NCBI GenBank assembly: GCA_030490835.1
Contig: CM059972.1
Span: forward strand, 56,463,563 to 56,527,562
From: Annona cherimola
Taxonomy: Eukaryota; Streptophyta; Magnoliopsida; Magnoliales; Annonaceae
Length of the DNA stretch: 64,000 nucleotides
Direction: 5' to 3'
Below the pieces are notes generated by a model. It was not told where the DNA came from. It worked only from the letters and a program-made list of their open reading frames with translations, and did no database searches. Shown here in pieces: positions 22,235 to 33,505 of this stretch. Both the position numbers and the translations under genes were made by a program. Each line of letters opens with the position of its first letter. The stretch's first letter is position 1.

Positions 22235-23638
22235 TTATTTTTCGAGCTCTGGTCGAAACCTTCTCGGAGCTTGCTTGACTGGCCTTTTATCCCGCGTAAT
22301 ATGCAGATGATGCATTGCAATAGCGGGGTTGAGACCTGGCATTTCGGAATACCCCCAAGCAAAAACATCTTTGAATTCACTTAAAAGCCGCCTCAGCGCC
22401 ACCTTTTCTTTTTCGGCCAAGTTTTTGGCAATAAAAATGGGTCTCGGGTCCTTTTCAGTCCCGAGATTGAATTCCTCAAGTACGTCAATAGTAGGCTGCC
22501 CTCCATCCTCAATCGCAGGTGGAGCATCCTCTGGTTCCATTAATGCCTCTTCATCATTGTTGGAGTCATCACTTGTAGAGACGCAGTAGGTGGTGGCGAA
22601 GTTGCCGTCTTCTTCTTCTTTATACCCAAGGCCAAGTCGTTTGTTTCCCTTTTGATAACCAGGGGGTCTTTCGGATAACGGGATAGGGATGTCACTTCCG
22701 AGGCCTGATAAATGTGGTTCATCAGGATAGAACCCCATCAAATCCATAATTTTCTTGCTTTCTCTGCTATAGCGATGGAAATCCCATTTCTTGATCTTAG
22801 CCGTGGGCAAACAAGAGGATTTGTTACGGCTACCGTAAACCTTGCCATATTGCATTATGAAATATTTTTGGGCAAATTTTTCATCTTGAGGTTCCTGCAC
22901 ACTTGGAGCAGATACATTAAACCCCACGAGCATTGCTAAGACCTCATCGAGCGTTTCCTTAGGTTTTTGATTTTGGCGAGCGGCCTCAGTGGCCATTCCG
23001 TCACTCTCACAGCAAAGTGACTTGGCTTCCTCATTGGCCTGATTCCGGAATTTCCGAAGAGCTTCCAGATCCACCTCAAACCTAGGGGAATTGGCTCGAG
23101 GCGGTTTAGCAACCTTTTTCAGGACTTCGAGGTCCAAGTAGAACCGTGATCCTGTAGCAGTGTTGCTATAGCTGGTAGGAGGTGGTATGGTTGCCCCCTG
23201 TCGTTGTCGTGGTAGTGGATGTACTGGATCGAGGCTCATATTTTCAAATTTGGTTTGAAATTGAGCCCTTGGTTCTGTCGTTCCTCGTCCATGACCGTGC
23301 CCTCGACCACGACCTTGACTTTCCATCTTCTCACCCTTTGAGAATATGTCTGTGCTTACTGGGGCAGGGGGAGCCTGAGATACCTCCTGCTGTCCTTCTA
23401 GTGTGGTTGGTTCAATTGATTTCATTGATGTGTTGACAGCAGATGCCAAGTCATAATACTTAGCATCAGAGTAAAATGATTCTGCCGTTGCGAATGGTTT
23501 ATGGTCAGCAAAAATCCTTTTTTCGACTCCATCCTTGCAGTACTTGAAGCATTGATGCACCGTTGATGCGATGATCTTATTACTGTGGAGCCAAGGCCTT
23601 CCTAACAGCAAGTTATATGAGGTCGGAGCATTAATCAC
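22235..23638 (-). CDS. Tat protease end, linker and RT start
   Basis: 467 residues. It begins with the conserved protease flap-to-end block NAPTSYNLLLGRPWLHS, typical of Tat elements. A long linker rich in Q, G, R and P follows. It ends at the RT N-terminus (MHHLHITRDKRPVKQAPRRF). The stop at 22235-22237 (TAA) replaces a likely CAA, because RT sequence continues in the same frame. At the upstream end a one-base frameshift near 23660 separates it from the protease active site. Confidence 0.82.
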   Translation of the reverse strand: MINAPTSYNLLLGRPWLHSNKIIASTVHQCFKYCKDGVEKRIFADHKPFATAESFYSDAKYYDLASAVNTSMKSIEPTTLEGQQEVSQAPPAPVSTDIFSKGEKMESQGRGRGHGHGRGTTEPRAQFQTKFENMSLDPVHPLPRQRQGATIPPPTSYSNTATGSRFYLDLEVLKKVAKPPRANSPRFEVDLEALRKFRNQANEEAKSLCCESDGMATEAARQNQKPKETLDEVLAMLVGFNVSAPSVQEPQDEKFAQKYFIMQYGKVYGSRNKSSCLPTAKIKKWDFHRYSRESKKIMDLMGFYPDEPHLSGLGSDIPIPLSERPPGYQKGNKRLGLGYKEEEDGNFATTYCVSTSDDSNNDEEALMEPEDAPPAIEDGGQPTIDVLEEFNLGTEKDPRPIFIAKNLAEKEKVALRRLLSEFKDVFAWGYSEMPGLNPAIAMHHLHITRDKRPVKQAPRRFRPELEK

Positions 23639-24189
23639 AAAGCATGGGATTTCAGTGCAGAAATTTCTATGCTTAGTTCCAACTCAATCAGGCCCATGGC
23701 CTTTTGAGTCCCTTGATTAAACCCGTGAATCACCACACTAGTGTCTTTTAGCGCTGATGGAGAAATTCCGATCCTCCTGAGTGTTCGAAGGGGCAGGATA
23801 TTAATTGTAGACCCGGCATCGATCATGATTCTGTTAACCAGCTCACCGGCTAGGTTGCCCGTAACATATAAAGGTCGGTTGTGATTAATGTCTCCAAGCA
23901 ACATATCTTCATCAGTGAATGAAATGACCTCGTCACATTCAGTGGCGTCGACCAGGTAAGCAAGACGAACATTTTCATCTGTCAGAGCACTAACCAGTAC
24001 ATCCCTGGCTTCTTGCGACAACTGCAAGGCATCGTAAATACTGAGTCGAGCAGGGAGTCGCTTCAAGTGTTCAAGCACATCATAGTTTACTGAGGATTTT
24101 CCTTGATTGGCTGGTATGTGCTGTTCTGGCTGCGTACGATTTTCTTGTGCCGGGGCTTTACCCTTGTTTTCTGGTGTAATTCGACCAGA
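23635..24189 (-). pseudogene. Tat aspartic protease
   Basis: The frame 24078-23635 (147 residues) contains NRIMIDAGSTINILPLRTL, the retroviral-type aspartic protease active site in the form DAGS rather than DSGA, plus a preceding dimer-forming stretch. 24189-24079 continues the same frame from the upstream gag-like ORF after a TGA at 24190-24192. This enzyme cleaves the Gag-Pol polyprotein. Loss of frame near 23660 cuts it from its C-terminal half. Confidence 0.83.
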
Positions 24190-25323
24190 TCAAAGAATTG
24201 CCAGAACATCCTCTTCAACTTGCACCATATTGGAAGAGGCAGAGTCCTGAATGATTGTAGCCAATGTTCGTAGTACATCTGAGAAAAATGGCTGTATTTT
24301 TGGGATTTCAGGAAAATACCCACTCATTGACTTGACGCACTGGTGAACCATGATTCCTTCTTTATCGAATTTTTGGTTGATTATTCTGCAGTTTATCCAT
24401 CTCAAGATGTAGTCATATTGAGATTCTCCTGATAGGGGGTGCATGACTTCTATCATCTCTGGAGGGAACTCTGTTTCATATTCGTGGAACCTTAGGATAA
24501 ACATATCAACGAACTCTTCCCAAGAACCAAATGCTTCTTCAGGAAGTGAGGAGATCCAGAGAAGGGCACAACTGTCATGGGCCAAGCTCAAAACAAAGTG
24601 CCCGAGTGCAAACTCTTTCGTTTGCCCCATTTGACAGACTGCCAGTGAATAATCAAACAAGTGCGGCAATGCATACTTATGATTCTCGTGGAATAACTGA
24701 ATATGCGGCCAATCATAGCTTAACTCCCTAGCTAAGAAAGGGAACACTCGAAGAATGGGCGCATCGTTTAACTGTAGTACGTGCAGAACTTGGAGTTGAT
24801 TTGTCCTCCCAAAACCTTCAGCGTCGCTAAAGATTGCCTCTTGTTTGAAGCCTTCGTTACCGACCCATCGGATTGCCTTTATGAAAGTTTTGGCTCCGAA
24901 TGTCTTGTACCCGTTGTCAGTCGGAGGGCATACTGCATCCGAAAGATACTTCGTGACCATTTCAGGTTCAGGCAACCATATAGCCAGGGGATCGCTCCAT
25001 GTACTGTCTCTGAGATAATTTACATAATGAGCAGTGGATTCTTGACTGTATTGTATTTCCCTTAAGTAATTACTAGGGAACTGCTCTCTTTGTCTTGACA
25101 GGAAGCGGATCAAGAACGCGTCTATCAAGATGACCCACTCGGTAATTTCTTCGATATGATTATCTTGGTACCAAGACATCACTGACTCCCCCAGTGAGTA
25201 CCGGAAGTATTCCACTCTGGTTCCCCAGGATGCTGGTAGAAGCCGAGATTCTCGTAAATACATGATGATGTGGTTTACTGGTGACATCCCGACTTCAAAC
25301 TTGGTGTAGTTAGGGATAAACAC
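24190..25323 (-). CDS. Tat gag-like modules 2 and 3
   Basis: 377 residues with two successive retrotransposon-gag-like segments. Module 2 (residues ~10-115) has FRYSLGESVMSWYQDN and FLIRFLSRQREQFPSNYLRE. Module 3 (residues ~225-330) has LSLAHDSCALLWISSLPEEA and FVDMFILRFHEYETEFPPEM, then YDYILRWIN. Each matches the pattern L..A..WY/W..L....W..F...F..RF. The frame is the same as the upstream ORF (stop TGA at 25336) and as the downstream protease (stop TGA at 24190). Function beyond capsid-like assembly is unknown. Confidence 0.72.
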   Translation of the reverse strand: MFIPNYTKFEVGMSPVNHIIMYLRESRLLPASWGTRVEYFRYSLGESVMSWYQDNHIEEITEWVILIDAFLIRFLSRQREQFPSNYLREIQYSQESTAHYVNYLRDSTWSDPLAIWLPEPEMVTKYLSDAVCPPTDNGYKTFGAKTFIKAIRWVGNEGFKQEAIFSDAEGFGRTNQLQVLHVLQLNDAPILRVFPFLARELSYDWPHIQLFHENHKYALPHLFDYSLAVCQMGQTKEFALGHFVLSLAHDSCALLWISSLPEEAFGSWEEFVDMFILRFHEYETEFPPEMIEVMHPLSGESQYDYILRWINCRIINQKFDKEGIMVHQCVKSMSGYFPEIPKIQPFFSDVLRTLATIIQDSASSNMVQVEEDVLAIL

Positions 25324-25335
25324 TGAGGCAGTTCT

Positions 25336-26361
25336 TCACCGCTTTGCAGGTTTGGACGCGGACACATTTATATGATAGCAAGTTTCGGTCTCTCCTTTGT
25401 TGCTATCCAGGTCCCAAAACGGACCATCCTCAAGGAACTCACATGGAGTAATGTTTTGTAATTCCTCGAGAATGTACCTTTCTTTTGCTGATCGAGGTGA
25501 TCTACCAGCAAGCCGCTGATAGAATGAGAGTAGAAACTCGGGCTGTAGAAAGTCCATGATCAGGAATGGTTGCACCCGTGAGGATTGCCTCAAATGCCTT
25601 GAGAAGAAAGGGAGAATGACTTTATCCCTTATTCTTTTGTCTTCTCTGTATAAATTTTTGAGACATCTTTTTGTCCGTCTTAGGCTTGGTGGTTTTCGAA
25701 CCACTTCCCAATCACCCTTTTCTGCTATCTCAATTGTCACAACATTTGATGAAGCTTGCGCTGGAGGACTGAATTTTATAACCCCCTTGTCGATGTAATC
25801 TTGCAATATTGCTTGGAGATCCCAACACTTCTTAGTGGGGTGACCGACATATCGGTGGTAACTGCAATATCGCTGGTGAGAAGTGCGTCCAATTTCTTCT
25901 GGCCTTTTTGGGGCGGGCAACTCGAATAGCCCGGTCAACATGAGGTGCTGGAATAGCGTCTCCACGTCATCTTCTCCAAAGGCATATTGGATTTCCTCTC
26001 TTCGGAAGGGTCTTGCAGGCTGCTCTTTTACAGGCGACTTTGCTTTATCTGGCTGCTTCTTAACCTCTGTAGTGTTTGCAGAGGTCTCTCCATTTTTCTT
26101 CTTCTTAAACGTAGTGGTTGTGGATGACTCCTTCTTCCAAGCTTTTTGTTGAGACAACAAATACTCTTTTCGACAAGCTTCTGTAGCTAGGGCCTGAAAT
26201 GTACTTAGCTGTTCATTCATCAGCAATGAGATTTCCGTCTTGATGCCATTCCGGCAAAGATTGACCTTCATTGCTTGAGATAGGGGTGCTTGACATCGGT
26301 TAGCGGCCCTTTGCCATCTAGTGATGTAGTCTTCAACCGGCTCGTCCTTCTTTTGGGACAA
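25336..26361 (-). CDS. Tat gag C-terminal half with zinc knuckle-like motif
   Basis: 341 residues in the same frame as ORF1 upstream, separated only by two TGA stops (26407-26409 and 26389-26391), both likely former CGA. It finishes gag module 1 (PVEDYITRWQRAANRCQ). A basic K/P-rich region (residues ~80-125) follows, then a Cys-His cluster typical of Tat gags (YCSYHRYVGHPTKKCWDLQA). The tail is unremarkable. It packages element RNA in the virus-like particle. Confidence 0.8.
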   Translation of the reverse strand: MSQKKDEPVEDYITRWQRAANRCQAPLSQAMKVNLCRNGIKTEISLLMNEQLSTFQALATEACRKEYLLSQQKAWKKESSTTTTFKKKKNGETSANTTEVKKQPDKAKSPVKEQPARPFRREEIQYAFGEDDVETLFQHLMLTGLFELPAPKRPEEIGRTSHQRYCSYHRYVGHPTKKCWDLQAILQDYIDKGVIKFSPPAQASSNVVTIEIAEKGDWEVVRKPPSLRRTKRCLKNLYREDKRIRDKVILPFFSRHLRQSSRVQPFLIMDFLQPEFLLSFYQRLAGRSPRSAKERYILEELQNITPCEFLEDGPFWDLDSNKGETETCYHINVSASKPAKR

Positions 26362-26406
26362 GGTAGATAATTCTGATAGTTGTACTTCTCATGTAGTATC
26401 AACGAA

Positions 26407-28470
26407 TCAGGAGGTGAACATTTCTTTCATCTCTTCCCATGTTCGAACTGAGCCGGTTGGGAGAGATATGTACCACTGGAAAGCATCACCAGAAAGAGTA
26501 TTGGGAAACATTCGAAGACAAAAATTTGAATGGTGAGCCCAGTTGCCCATGGTATAATGGAACGATGCCAGGTGTTTTAACGCACTCCCGGTCCCATCGA
26601 ATTGGATCTTTGGTGGCTTCAAATCTCTAGGTAGCAGCTCCGCTTCAACCTCTGGGGGATAAGGCCTGTTGATTGTCGTTGTAGGGACCCCAGTGAGTTG
26701 AGGTGCCTGTCGACGAAGGCATTTAGCTACAAGTTGATGCACCATCTCCTTTTGCGTAACAAACCTGGGTGGAGACCCCATGGGTGTGTTTACCAGCGCA
26801 TCTTGTGTTCGAGGAGTATTGATACGCAGATTATTGAACTGCGAAAAGCCTTGTTCCAAATCTGCATTTTCATCTTCCTCGGTCCGCTGCCTGACTGGTT
26901 TCTCGGGCTGATGGACCGATTGACGGTTCCTTGGTGATGGTGGTTGATGGGAACCTGATGTCTTGTTGCCTTGAGTTTCTATAGCCCATTTCATACGCTT
27001 AATCTCCTCCTGGAGGTCATGAATGAGCTGAGACTTGGGTGTAAGAACCTCTTCTTCTTCGCCCACCATGTAAGAGGCTTCAAATTGACCTCTTGGGAGA
27101 GCGGCCCTGATCCCTTCAGGATGAGAGAGGCTATAGAATGGCGGTGTAATGGGCATTGCGGTTGCCCTTGACCGGGTTAACATCTCCGACGCTTTGGAAG
27201 TGCTTGGCTGGGTGAGGTCCACCATGTTGACTTCTGTCGTCTGGAGGAGATGCCTCCTTTTAGCTTCTCTCTTGGGGTGCGGCATCCGATGCTCTCCTCG
27301 GGATGGGGCCACGACAGGCGCGTAAGTCATATCCTCTCTTAGTCTGATCAATGAGGCGAATTGATTTTCGTGTATAAAGTTAGGGATCAGCCTGAGCACT
27401 GAACGTGAATACGTTGTATGGCGCTTCTGAGGATACTGCCACTTGTTAGAGAGTCTTGGTTTTTGAGGCGCTCTCAATTTGCGAGTGTTCTGTAGTGGCT
27501 TCTTTTGCGGCCTACCCCTTTGTCGGGGGTGTGAGAACAGCCTATACCTTGGCCCTGGTGGCAGTGGTGGCGAAGCCTTCAAGTTTAAACGGGAAGTTAT
27601 TTTCCCGAACTGCTTTTTCTGCTGCGCTTTTCTCCTTGGTTTCCTTGATGCATGATGAGGAACCGTCAATATGTTGGCAGTCTCATAGTGACCTGGAGAT
27701 TTGACTTTAGCTTGTGAGCTAGATGGAGCATCGGTTGATTGATGGGGCGAATGCGTCGGGTTAGGGATGACAAATCGCAAGGTGCCTAAACCGGATCGGA
27801 CAACAATAGGTCCTTGCGGCTTGAATTGGTCATCCCCTCCATCGGCCAATGAAGCATCCAGCTGAGAAAACTTGGTTTGTCTTCTTGACTTCTTCCGCTC
27901 TTGGGTGTCACCTTGGCTAGGTCGGGGGGCTAGGTCAACAACCCTTGAGGCAGCCCGACCGAATTGGCGAGTGATGGTGCATCGAACAGGATTTGGCACA
28001 GTTTTGCTCCCTTTTCGGGGAACACTGGCTTCTGGTCGGCTAGTTGGCACTAGCTGAGTTGCAGTAGATTGTCTGGCAGACCTTTTCATGGAACGGGACT
28101 GCAAAACAGGTTGTCCTGCAGGCTGTTGTGCTGCTGGTTGGGCTGGTGCAGCAAGCCGGTGGGCGGACTTCTTGGCATAGTCTGACTGTCGAGCAGGCGG
28201 GCCCATTCGGATGGGCGCCTGCAGAGACTTTGTTGGTTGAATAGGAGTGGTCTTCGAGCCTTGAACAATAAGAGGCTCCTTGAGTAGTGCAGATCGGTCT
28301 CTTCTTTGCTTGATCGCTGCAGGAGAGTAGTCAACGTGTCGATAGACACGGTGCTCCGGCTTCTCTGGTACACGAATAAAATGATGCGGGATAGCCGCAT
28401 CCATGTGGTCTGGCTCAGAAATGACAAAACCACCATTAGGCAAAAATCCAAAAGCCATCGAATGTGCCAT
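26407..28470 (-). CDS. Tat ORF1: basic N-terminal domain and gag module 1
   Basis: 687 residues. The ATG at 28470 lies 100 bp after the PBS and is the first good start. The first ~500 residues are low complexity, rich in R, K, P, Q and S, with no domain I recognise. About residues 520-545 form an acidic stretch. Gag module 1 follows at the C-terminus: LPRDLKPPKIQFDGTGS, FCLRMFPNTLSGDAFQWYIS and TWEEMKEMF. The long basic extension is unusual and could bind nucleic acid; that is inference. Confidence 0.78.
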   Translation of the reverse strand: MAHSMAFGFLPNGGFVISEPDHMDAAIPHHFIRVPEKPEHRVYRHVDYSPAAIKQRRDRSALLKEPLIVQGSKTTPIQPTKSLQAPIRMGPPARQSDYAKKSAHRLAAPAQPAAQQPAGQPVLQSRSMKRSARQSTATQLVPTSRPEASVPRKGSKTVPNPVRCTITRQFGRAASRVVDLAPRPSQGDTQERKKSRRQTKFSQLDASLADGGDDQFKPQGPIVVRSGLGTLRFVIPNPTHSPHQSTDAPSSSQAKVKSPGHYETANILTVPHHASRKPRRKAQQKKQFGKITSRLNLKASPPLPPGPRYRLFSHPRQRGRPQKKPLQNTRKLRAPQKPRLSNKWQYPQKRHTTYSRSVLRLIPNFIHENQFASLIRLREDMTYAPVVAPSRGEHRMPHPKREAKRRHLLQTTEVNMVDLTQPSTSKASEMLTRSRATAMPITPPFYSLSHPEGIRAALPRGQFEASYMVGEEEEVLTPKSQLIHDLQEEIKRMKWAIETQGNKTSGSHQPPSPRNRQSVHQPEKPVRQRTEEDENADLEQGFSQFNNLRINTPRTQDALVNTPMGSPPRFVTQKEMVHQLVAKCLRRQAPQLTGVPTTTINRPYPPEVEAELLPRDLKPPKIQFDGTGSALKHLASFHYTMGNWAHHSNFCLRMFPNTLSGDAFQWYISLPTGSVRTWEEMKEMFTS

Positions 28471-28566
28471 GAAATCTGCAAAGGAGCATTTCAGAGTGTT
28501 AGGTTCGAGAAAATAAGCATATAAAGACCATAGTTTTCAACTCTTAAAGATGAAGGGAGAATGTTT

Positions 28567-28582
28567 CACGTCGGGTTCACCA
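28567..28582 (-). other. Primer binding site of the Tat element
   Basis: The minus strand reads TGGTGAACCCGACGTG, starting two bases inside the 5' LTR edge. It begins TGG as a tRNA CCA-end complement should. I could not assign the tRNA. Confidence 0.6.
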
Positions 28583-28956
28583 TTTGTTCCGGCCTTGTGA
28601 GAAAAATATAATTCATTTCATTCTGTTGATTTTTGGTTGAATGTAAAATTGTTTCCCTGCGGCTTTGAGAATAAATGCTTAATTAATTTCCCAACAAAAT
28701 TTTAAAGCATCCAATTCTTTAACCGAGTCCGAAAAGTACATCACAGAAATATTTTGCATTGTGTTCCACATTCTGATTTTACATCTCTAACGAGAAAACC
28801 CTTGATTAAAAGAGCTGAATACAATGGTCCATAAAAAATGCTTAATAATAATGAAGTGCGAGAAGATCCTTCTACGTCTTTACAAGTGCACGAAAGATCG
28901 TGTCTGACATAAATATAAAAATAAGTGAGTACACTTCGCCCCGCGTCGTGACTCGA

Positions 28957-29104
28957 ATCTGAGGTATATGACGCCGCGCGCCATATCTTAAATATGAAGT
29001 ACATGACGCCGCGTGCCATGACTTAAATATGAGGTACATGACGCCACGCGCCATGACTTGGATATGAGGTACATGACGCCATGCGCCATGACTTGAATAT
29101 GAGT
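28957..29104. repeat. ~37 bp tandem repeat, Tat 5' LTR
   Basis: Counterpart of 14005-14155, with the ATGACGCC(G/A)CGCGCCAT core. Confidence 0.8.
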
Positions 29105-29404
29105 TTACGCTTAGCCCGTCGACCAGCGATGACTCGGTTTGGGAACTAGTGAGGGGCCCGTCGGCTACACTAGCGACCCTACACAGCAAACTAAGTGCGC
29201 TCTTAGCTTCTGGATTTACACAGTAGACCACGTGTCCCGCTTTCAGCTTCTGTACTTGTACAAGAAACTAGCGTCTCCCGCATTCAGCCTCTGGATTGAA
29301 CAATTGGGTGGTTTTACCAAGAAATGGATTCAACCGGATTTAAAAAGTATGTTTGGGTCATTTTTGACCAATTAAAAAAAGGTTTGAGCCCAACTGGGCT
29401 TGTT

Positions 29405-29592
29405 GGGGGATTTTTGAGCCATCTTGGGCTTTTTGGAGAGTTTTGAGCCATCTTGGGCTTTTTGGAGGGTTTTGGGCCATCTTGGGCTTTTTGGAGAGTT
29501 TTGAGTCATCTTAGGCTTTTTGGAGAGTTTTGAGTCATCTTGGGCTTTTTGGAGAGTTTTGAGCCATCTTGGGCTTTTTGGAGAGTTTTGAG
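29405..29592. repeat. ~29 bp TGGGCT tandem repeat, Tat 5' LTR
   Basis: Counterpart of 14447-14650, six to seven units. Confidence 0.85.
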
Positions 29593-30054
29593 CCCAAGAG
29601 GGCTTACTCGGACATTAAGGCTCGGGTTGGGCGAAGAGGTCATATATATATATTTTGTATATATATAATAGAAAGGTACTTAGCCTTGCGTATCAACTTA
29701 ACCCACTGTTTGGGGAGTATCTACTCCGGCAAAATTATATGAAATTTTTTTTTTATAATATATATTTTTTTAAAGTCTAAAAATATACATATATATATAT
29801 ATATTTTTTGGGGGCCCGTGGGGCAAATACATATATATATATATATTTTTTTGAAGGCCCGCGGGACAAAATATTCATTTTTAGAGGCCCGCGGGGCATT
29901 TATATAATCTTAGAAATCAAAATCTTAATTTTTGGATGCCCGCGGGACATCTATGTAATTTTAGAAATCAAAATATTGATTTTTTGGATGCCTTTGAATA
30001 TATATGTGTATTTTGATATATTTTATAGAAAATACTCATATATCTATTTTTATT

Positions 30055-30745
30055 TTTAAAGGAGAAAATATACTTAACCCGTGTGTCAATTCAACCCTCC
30101 AGTCGGGGAGTATCCACGTTGGGAAAAGTAGTTTTTGAAAATAATATATATGTATATATATATTTATATATATAATATACACATATATATTTTTATTTTA
30201 TTTTTAAAGGAGAAAATATACTTAACCCGTGTGTCAATTCAACCCGCCAGTCGGGGAGTATCCACGTTGGGAAAAGTAGTTTTTGAAAATAATATATATG
30301 TATATATATATATTTATATATATATAATATACACATATATATTTTTATTTTATTTTTAAAGGAGAAAATATACTTAACCCGTGTGTCAATTCAACCCGCC
30401 AGTCGGGGAGTATCCACATTGGGAAAAGTAGTTTTTGAAAATAATATATATGTATATATATATTTTATATATATATAATATACACACATATATATTTTTA
30501 TTTTATTTTTAAAGGAGAAAATATACTTAACCCGTGTGTCAATTCAACCCGCCAGTCGGGGAGTATCCACGTTGGGAAAAGTAGGTTTTGAAAATAATAT
30601 ATATGTATATATATATTTATATATATATAATATACACATATATATTTTTATTTTATTTTTAAAAGAGAAAATATACTTAACCCGTGTGTCAATTCAACCC
30701 GCCAGTCGGGGAGTATCCACGTTGGGAAAAGTAGTTTTTGAAAAT
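30055..30745. repeat. ~150 bp tandem repeat, five units, Tat 5' LTR
   Basis: CTTAACCCGTGTGTC recurs near 30072, 30220, 30370, 30525 and 30675; the 3' LTR has six. Confidence 0.88.
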
Positions 30746-30903
30746 AATATATATATTTATATATATATAATATAAGAAAGAAACTCTCCTCTTTTTTTTT
30801 TTAACTAAAAAAAAATATCTGGAGAACTCACGTTCTCTTCTTTGAGCGCGGGAGAGCTCCCTTTCCCCGTCTTCGTTGTGTTCCGAATGAGAGGTTCAAG
30901 TCC

Positions 30904-30911
30904 TATTTATA
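30904..30911 (-). promoter_or_regulatory. TATA box, Tat 5' LTR
   Basis: TATAAATA on the minus strand. It would drive the genomic RNA leftward through R/U5 into ORF1. Confidence 0.65.
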
Positions 30912-31153
30912 GGACTCTGCCGGGTCTTGGTGCAAGTTCCGCGGCTGTGGATGCAAGCTCACGCGGAACCACTTTCCCGCGGAACCGCTTTCCTGCGGAA
31001 CTTCATTTACGCGGAACTTATGTTTTCGCAGAACCCCGAGCTGGCGCCTGTTAGTCGCATGTCCCCACGATATTTGCTTCCGCGGAACTGGTTCAACATG
31101 CATAGTTCTGCGCCACCTAGTTGGATGTAAATGGCCATGGTTTTGTGCTTTCA

Positions 31154-31353
31154 CCACCGTCTTTTAGGCAACAATGAATGCCATGTCAATATCCGCATCG
31201 GTCTGAATTTGGTAGCAACCGTCTTCCTCCTTGCCAGCCGCTGCTTTTCCCAACGAGAAGGGTATGGATTCGCCATGTTCTCTGCCAGCCAAGTGCGCAG
31301 AACCTTCAACGGCTTCTCCAGCAGCCGCCGCCCTCCTCCCGAGCACCTGCTTT
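31154..31353 (-). pseudogene. Probable homeodomain fragment, 5' LTR copy
   Basis: Same frame as 16391-16590: LEKPLKVLRTWLAENMANPY then PS and WEKQRLARR. The PYP loop and helix 2 are kept. Assignment is tentative. Confidence 0.4.
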
Positions 31354-31422
31354 TTCCAGCCATTGCCTTTGCTTTTCTTCGCCATCTCTATCCCTTTGGG
31401 TATACAAACGCAGGAAGGCGCG

Positions 31423-31977
<555 letters not shown>

Positions 31978-32095
31978 CCGATCCGCTACATGCTACGCGA
32001 GCAGCGCATTCTCTTTGTCTTCTTCTTCGGGAATGGGATTGAAACGGGCACCCGCGCTAACTCAAACTTGCCTGCTTCAATCTTTTCCCTCATCA

Positions 32096-33505
32096 GGTAC
32101 GCATTTCCCGGTCGATTCGATCTTGTCGGGAATGCATATCATTGATAGCAGTGAGAACCTCGGAGACTAGGCTGGTCATTCGATCCTCTTGGTGACCCAT
32201 TTCTTCTCGAAGAGCAGAGATCTCATCTCGGATGCTCTGTAGCGTGACCTCTTGTGGTGGAGGTTGAGGCGTCCGATCTGGTATGGCAGATCCCTGTGGA
32301 GAGAAGGATCCATGGGACATAGGAGATGCCGGCCCCTCCGGAATATCTTGGGGTGGGGCAGGTGGTGCCTCTGGAGGCTGCTCCCCCTCTGTTTGTGCTT
32401 GTCTAGCTTCTTTAGAAGCTGCTTCACCCGTCTTTTCCTGAATCCTTTCATCTCTGAACTGCTCCAAATTGATTTTCATTCTTTGGAGCAATGCCTTATT
32501 GATGGCATTTGTGGTTTTTGGGACTTCGAAGGGTTCACCGTCAATGTCCACTTCATAGTACTCTAGGATCCTCGTGATCCATGTCCCGTAAGGTAAAATG
32601 CCTCGAGGATTGTCCTTTCGGGATGCCAAGGCTTCTAGGAAGAGTCTTGGTAGGCTGATCTTGACTTTATTGACTAGTTTCCATAGAATAATGCCCTCTT
32701 GCGGGTTGAACTGATTTCTTCCACCGCCCTTTGGGTAGATGCAGTGAGCGATGAGTAATCTGAGGACTCTAAGGCGTGGAGAGAGGTCCATGTAATGCAG
32801 GAACTTAGTTCCTGAATGATACTTGTTGCTTCTTGTCATCTCATTATACACTCTTTCTAATGTAAGATCTCGGGGAAGTGACTCTTCTTCGGATGGAACT
32901 TCGAGAATTCTTCCTATTTTCTCTATTGCTTCTTCTTGATCTGGGTTAGCTATTGTTCCCAAAAACATTTCTGTGCCTTTGACAAAGGTTGAAAATTTGT
33001 TATCATCCCACAGATAGTAAAATAACCTTGTCAGATCAGGATATACTCTTTCATCTGTCTTCAGCAAACTTGTCCATCCCTGATAATCTAGTAGTTCTTC
33101 TATGTCGAACTCATAATCTTTGAGAAATTTAAAGTCGATGATCTTTGGGATGAATACCTTTCTTTCATAGAAATGCTTGTAGAATCGACTATGCTGAAGC
33201 TCTGTTTGGAAATAAGTTGTGGGCATTTTCAGGACTTGCCCTTTTGTGATTGGAATCCTTCTGTCTCCAGTGTTTGAGCTTCGAGGTTGACTTTCTGCTC
33301 TCTGAGCTCGATCTGAGGATTGGGTTGTGGTTTGAAATCTGACCCTTCGACCTATTGAAGTTGAAGGTTCTTCTCTGGCTCGTTTTGCAGACATTCTTTG
33401 CCTTCTGGGAATTTCTTCCTCTGTATTCGATCTCGAAGGTCTAGGTACAGGTCTTTGTGTAGGTTTGGAAACTGCTAGTTTGGGGAGTCTTGATTTTGGG
33501 GCCAT
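32096..33505 (-). pseudogene. Copia env-like (third) ORF, N-terminal part
   Basis: About 470 open codons from the ATG at 33505 (MAPKSRLPKLAVSKP) to the Tat insertion. Visible parts: a basic S/R/P-rich N-terminus; a central globular region (ERKVFIPKIIDFKFL, YPDLTRLFYYLWDD, GGGRNQFNPQ) resembling the 'putative plant transposon protein' domain (Transposase_32 type) of many plant retroelement ORFs; a P/Q-rich stretch; and a C-terminal coiled-coil-like segment (ISALREEMGHQEDRMTSLV). An earlier in-frame ATG at 33763 would add a hydrophobic F/L/S-rich stretch, which I treat as leader. The ORF sits between RNase H and the 3' LTR, the position of env-like ORFs in Sireviruses. The frame continues at 13631. 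Confidence 0.72.
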
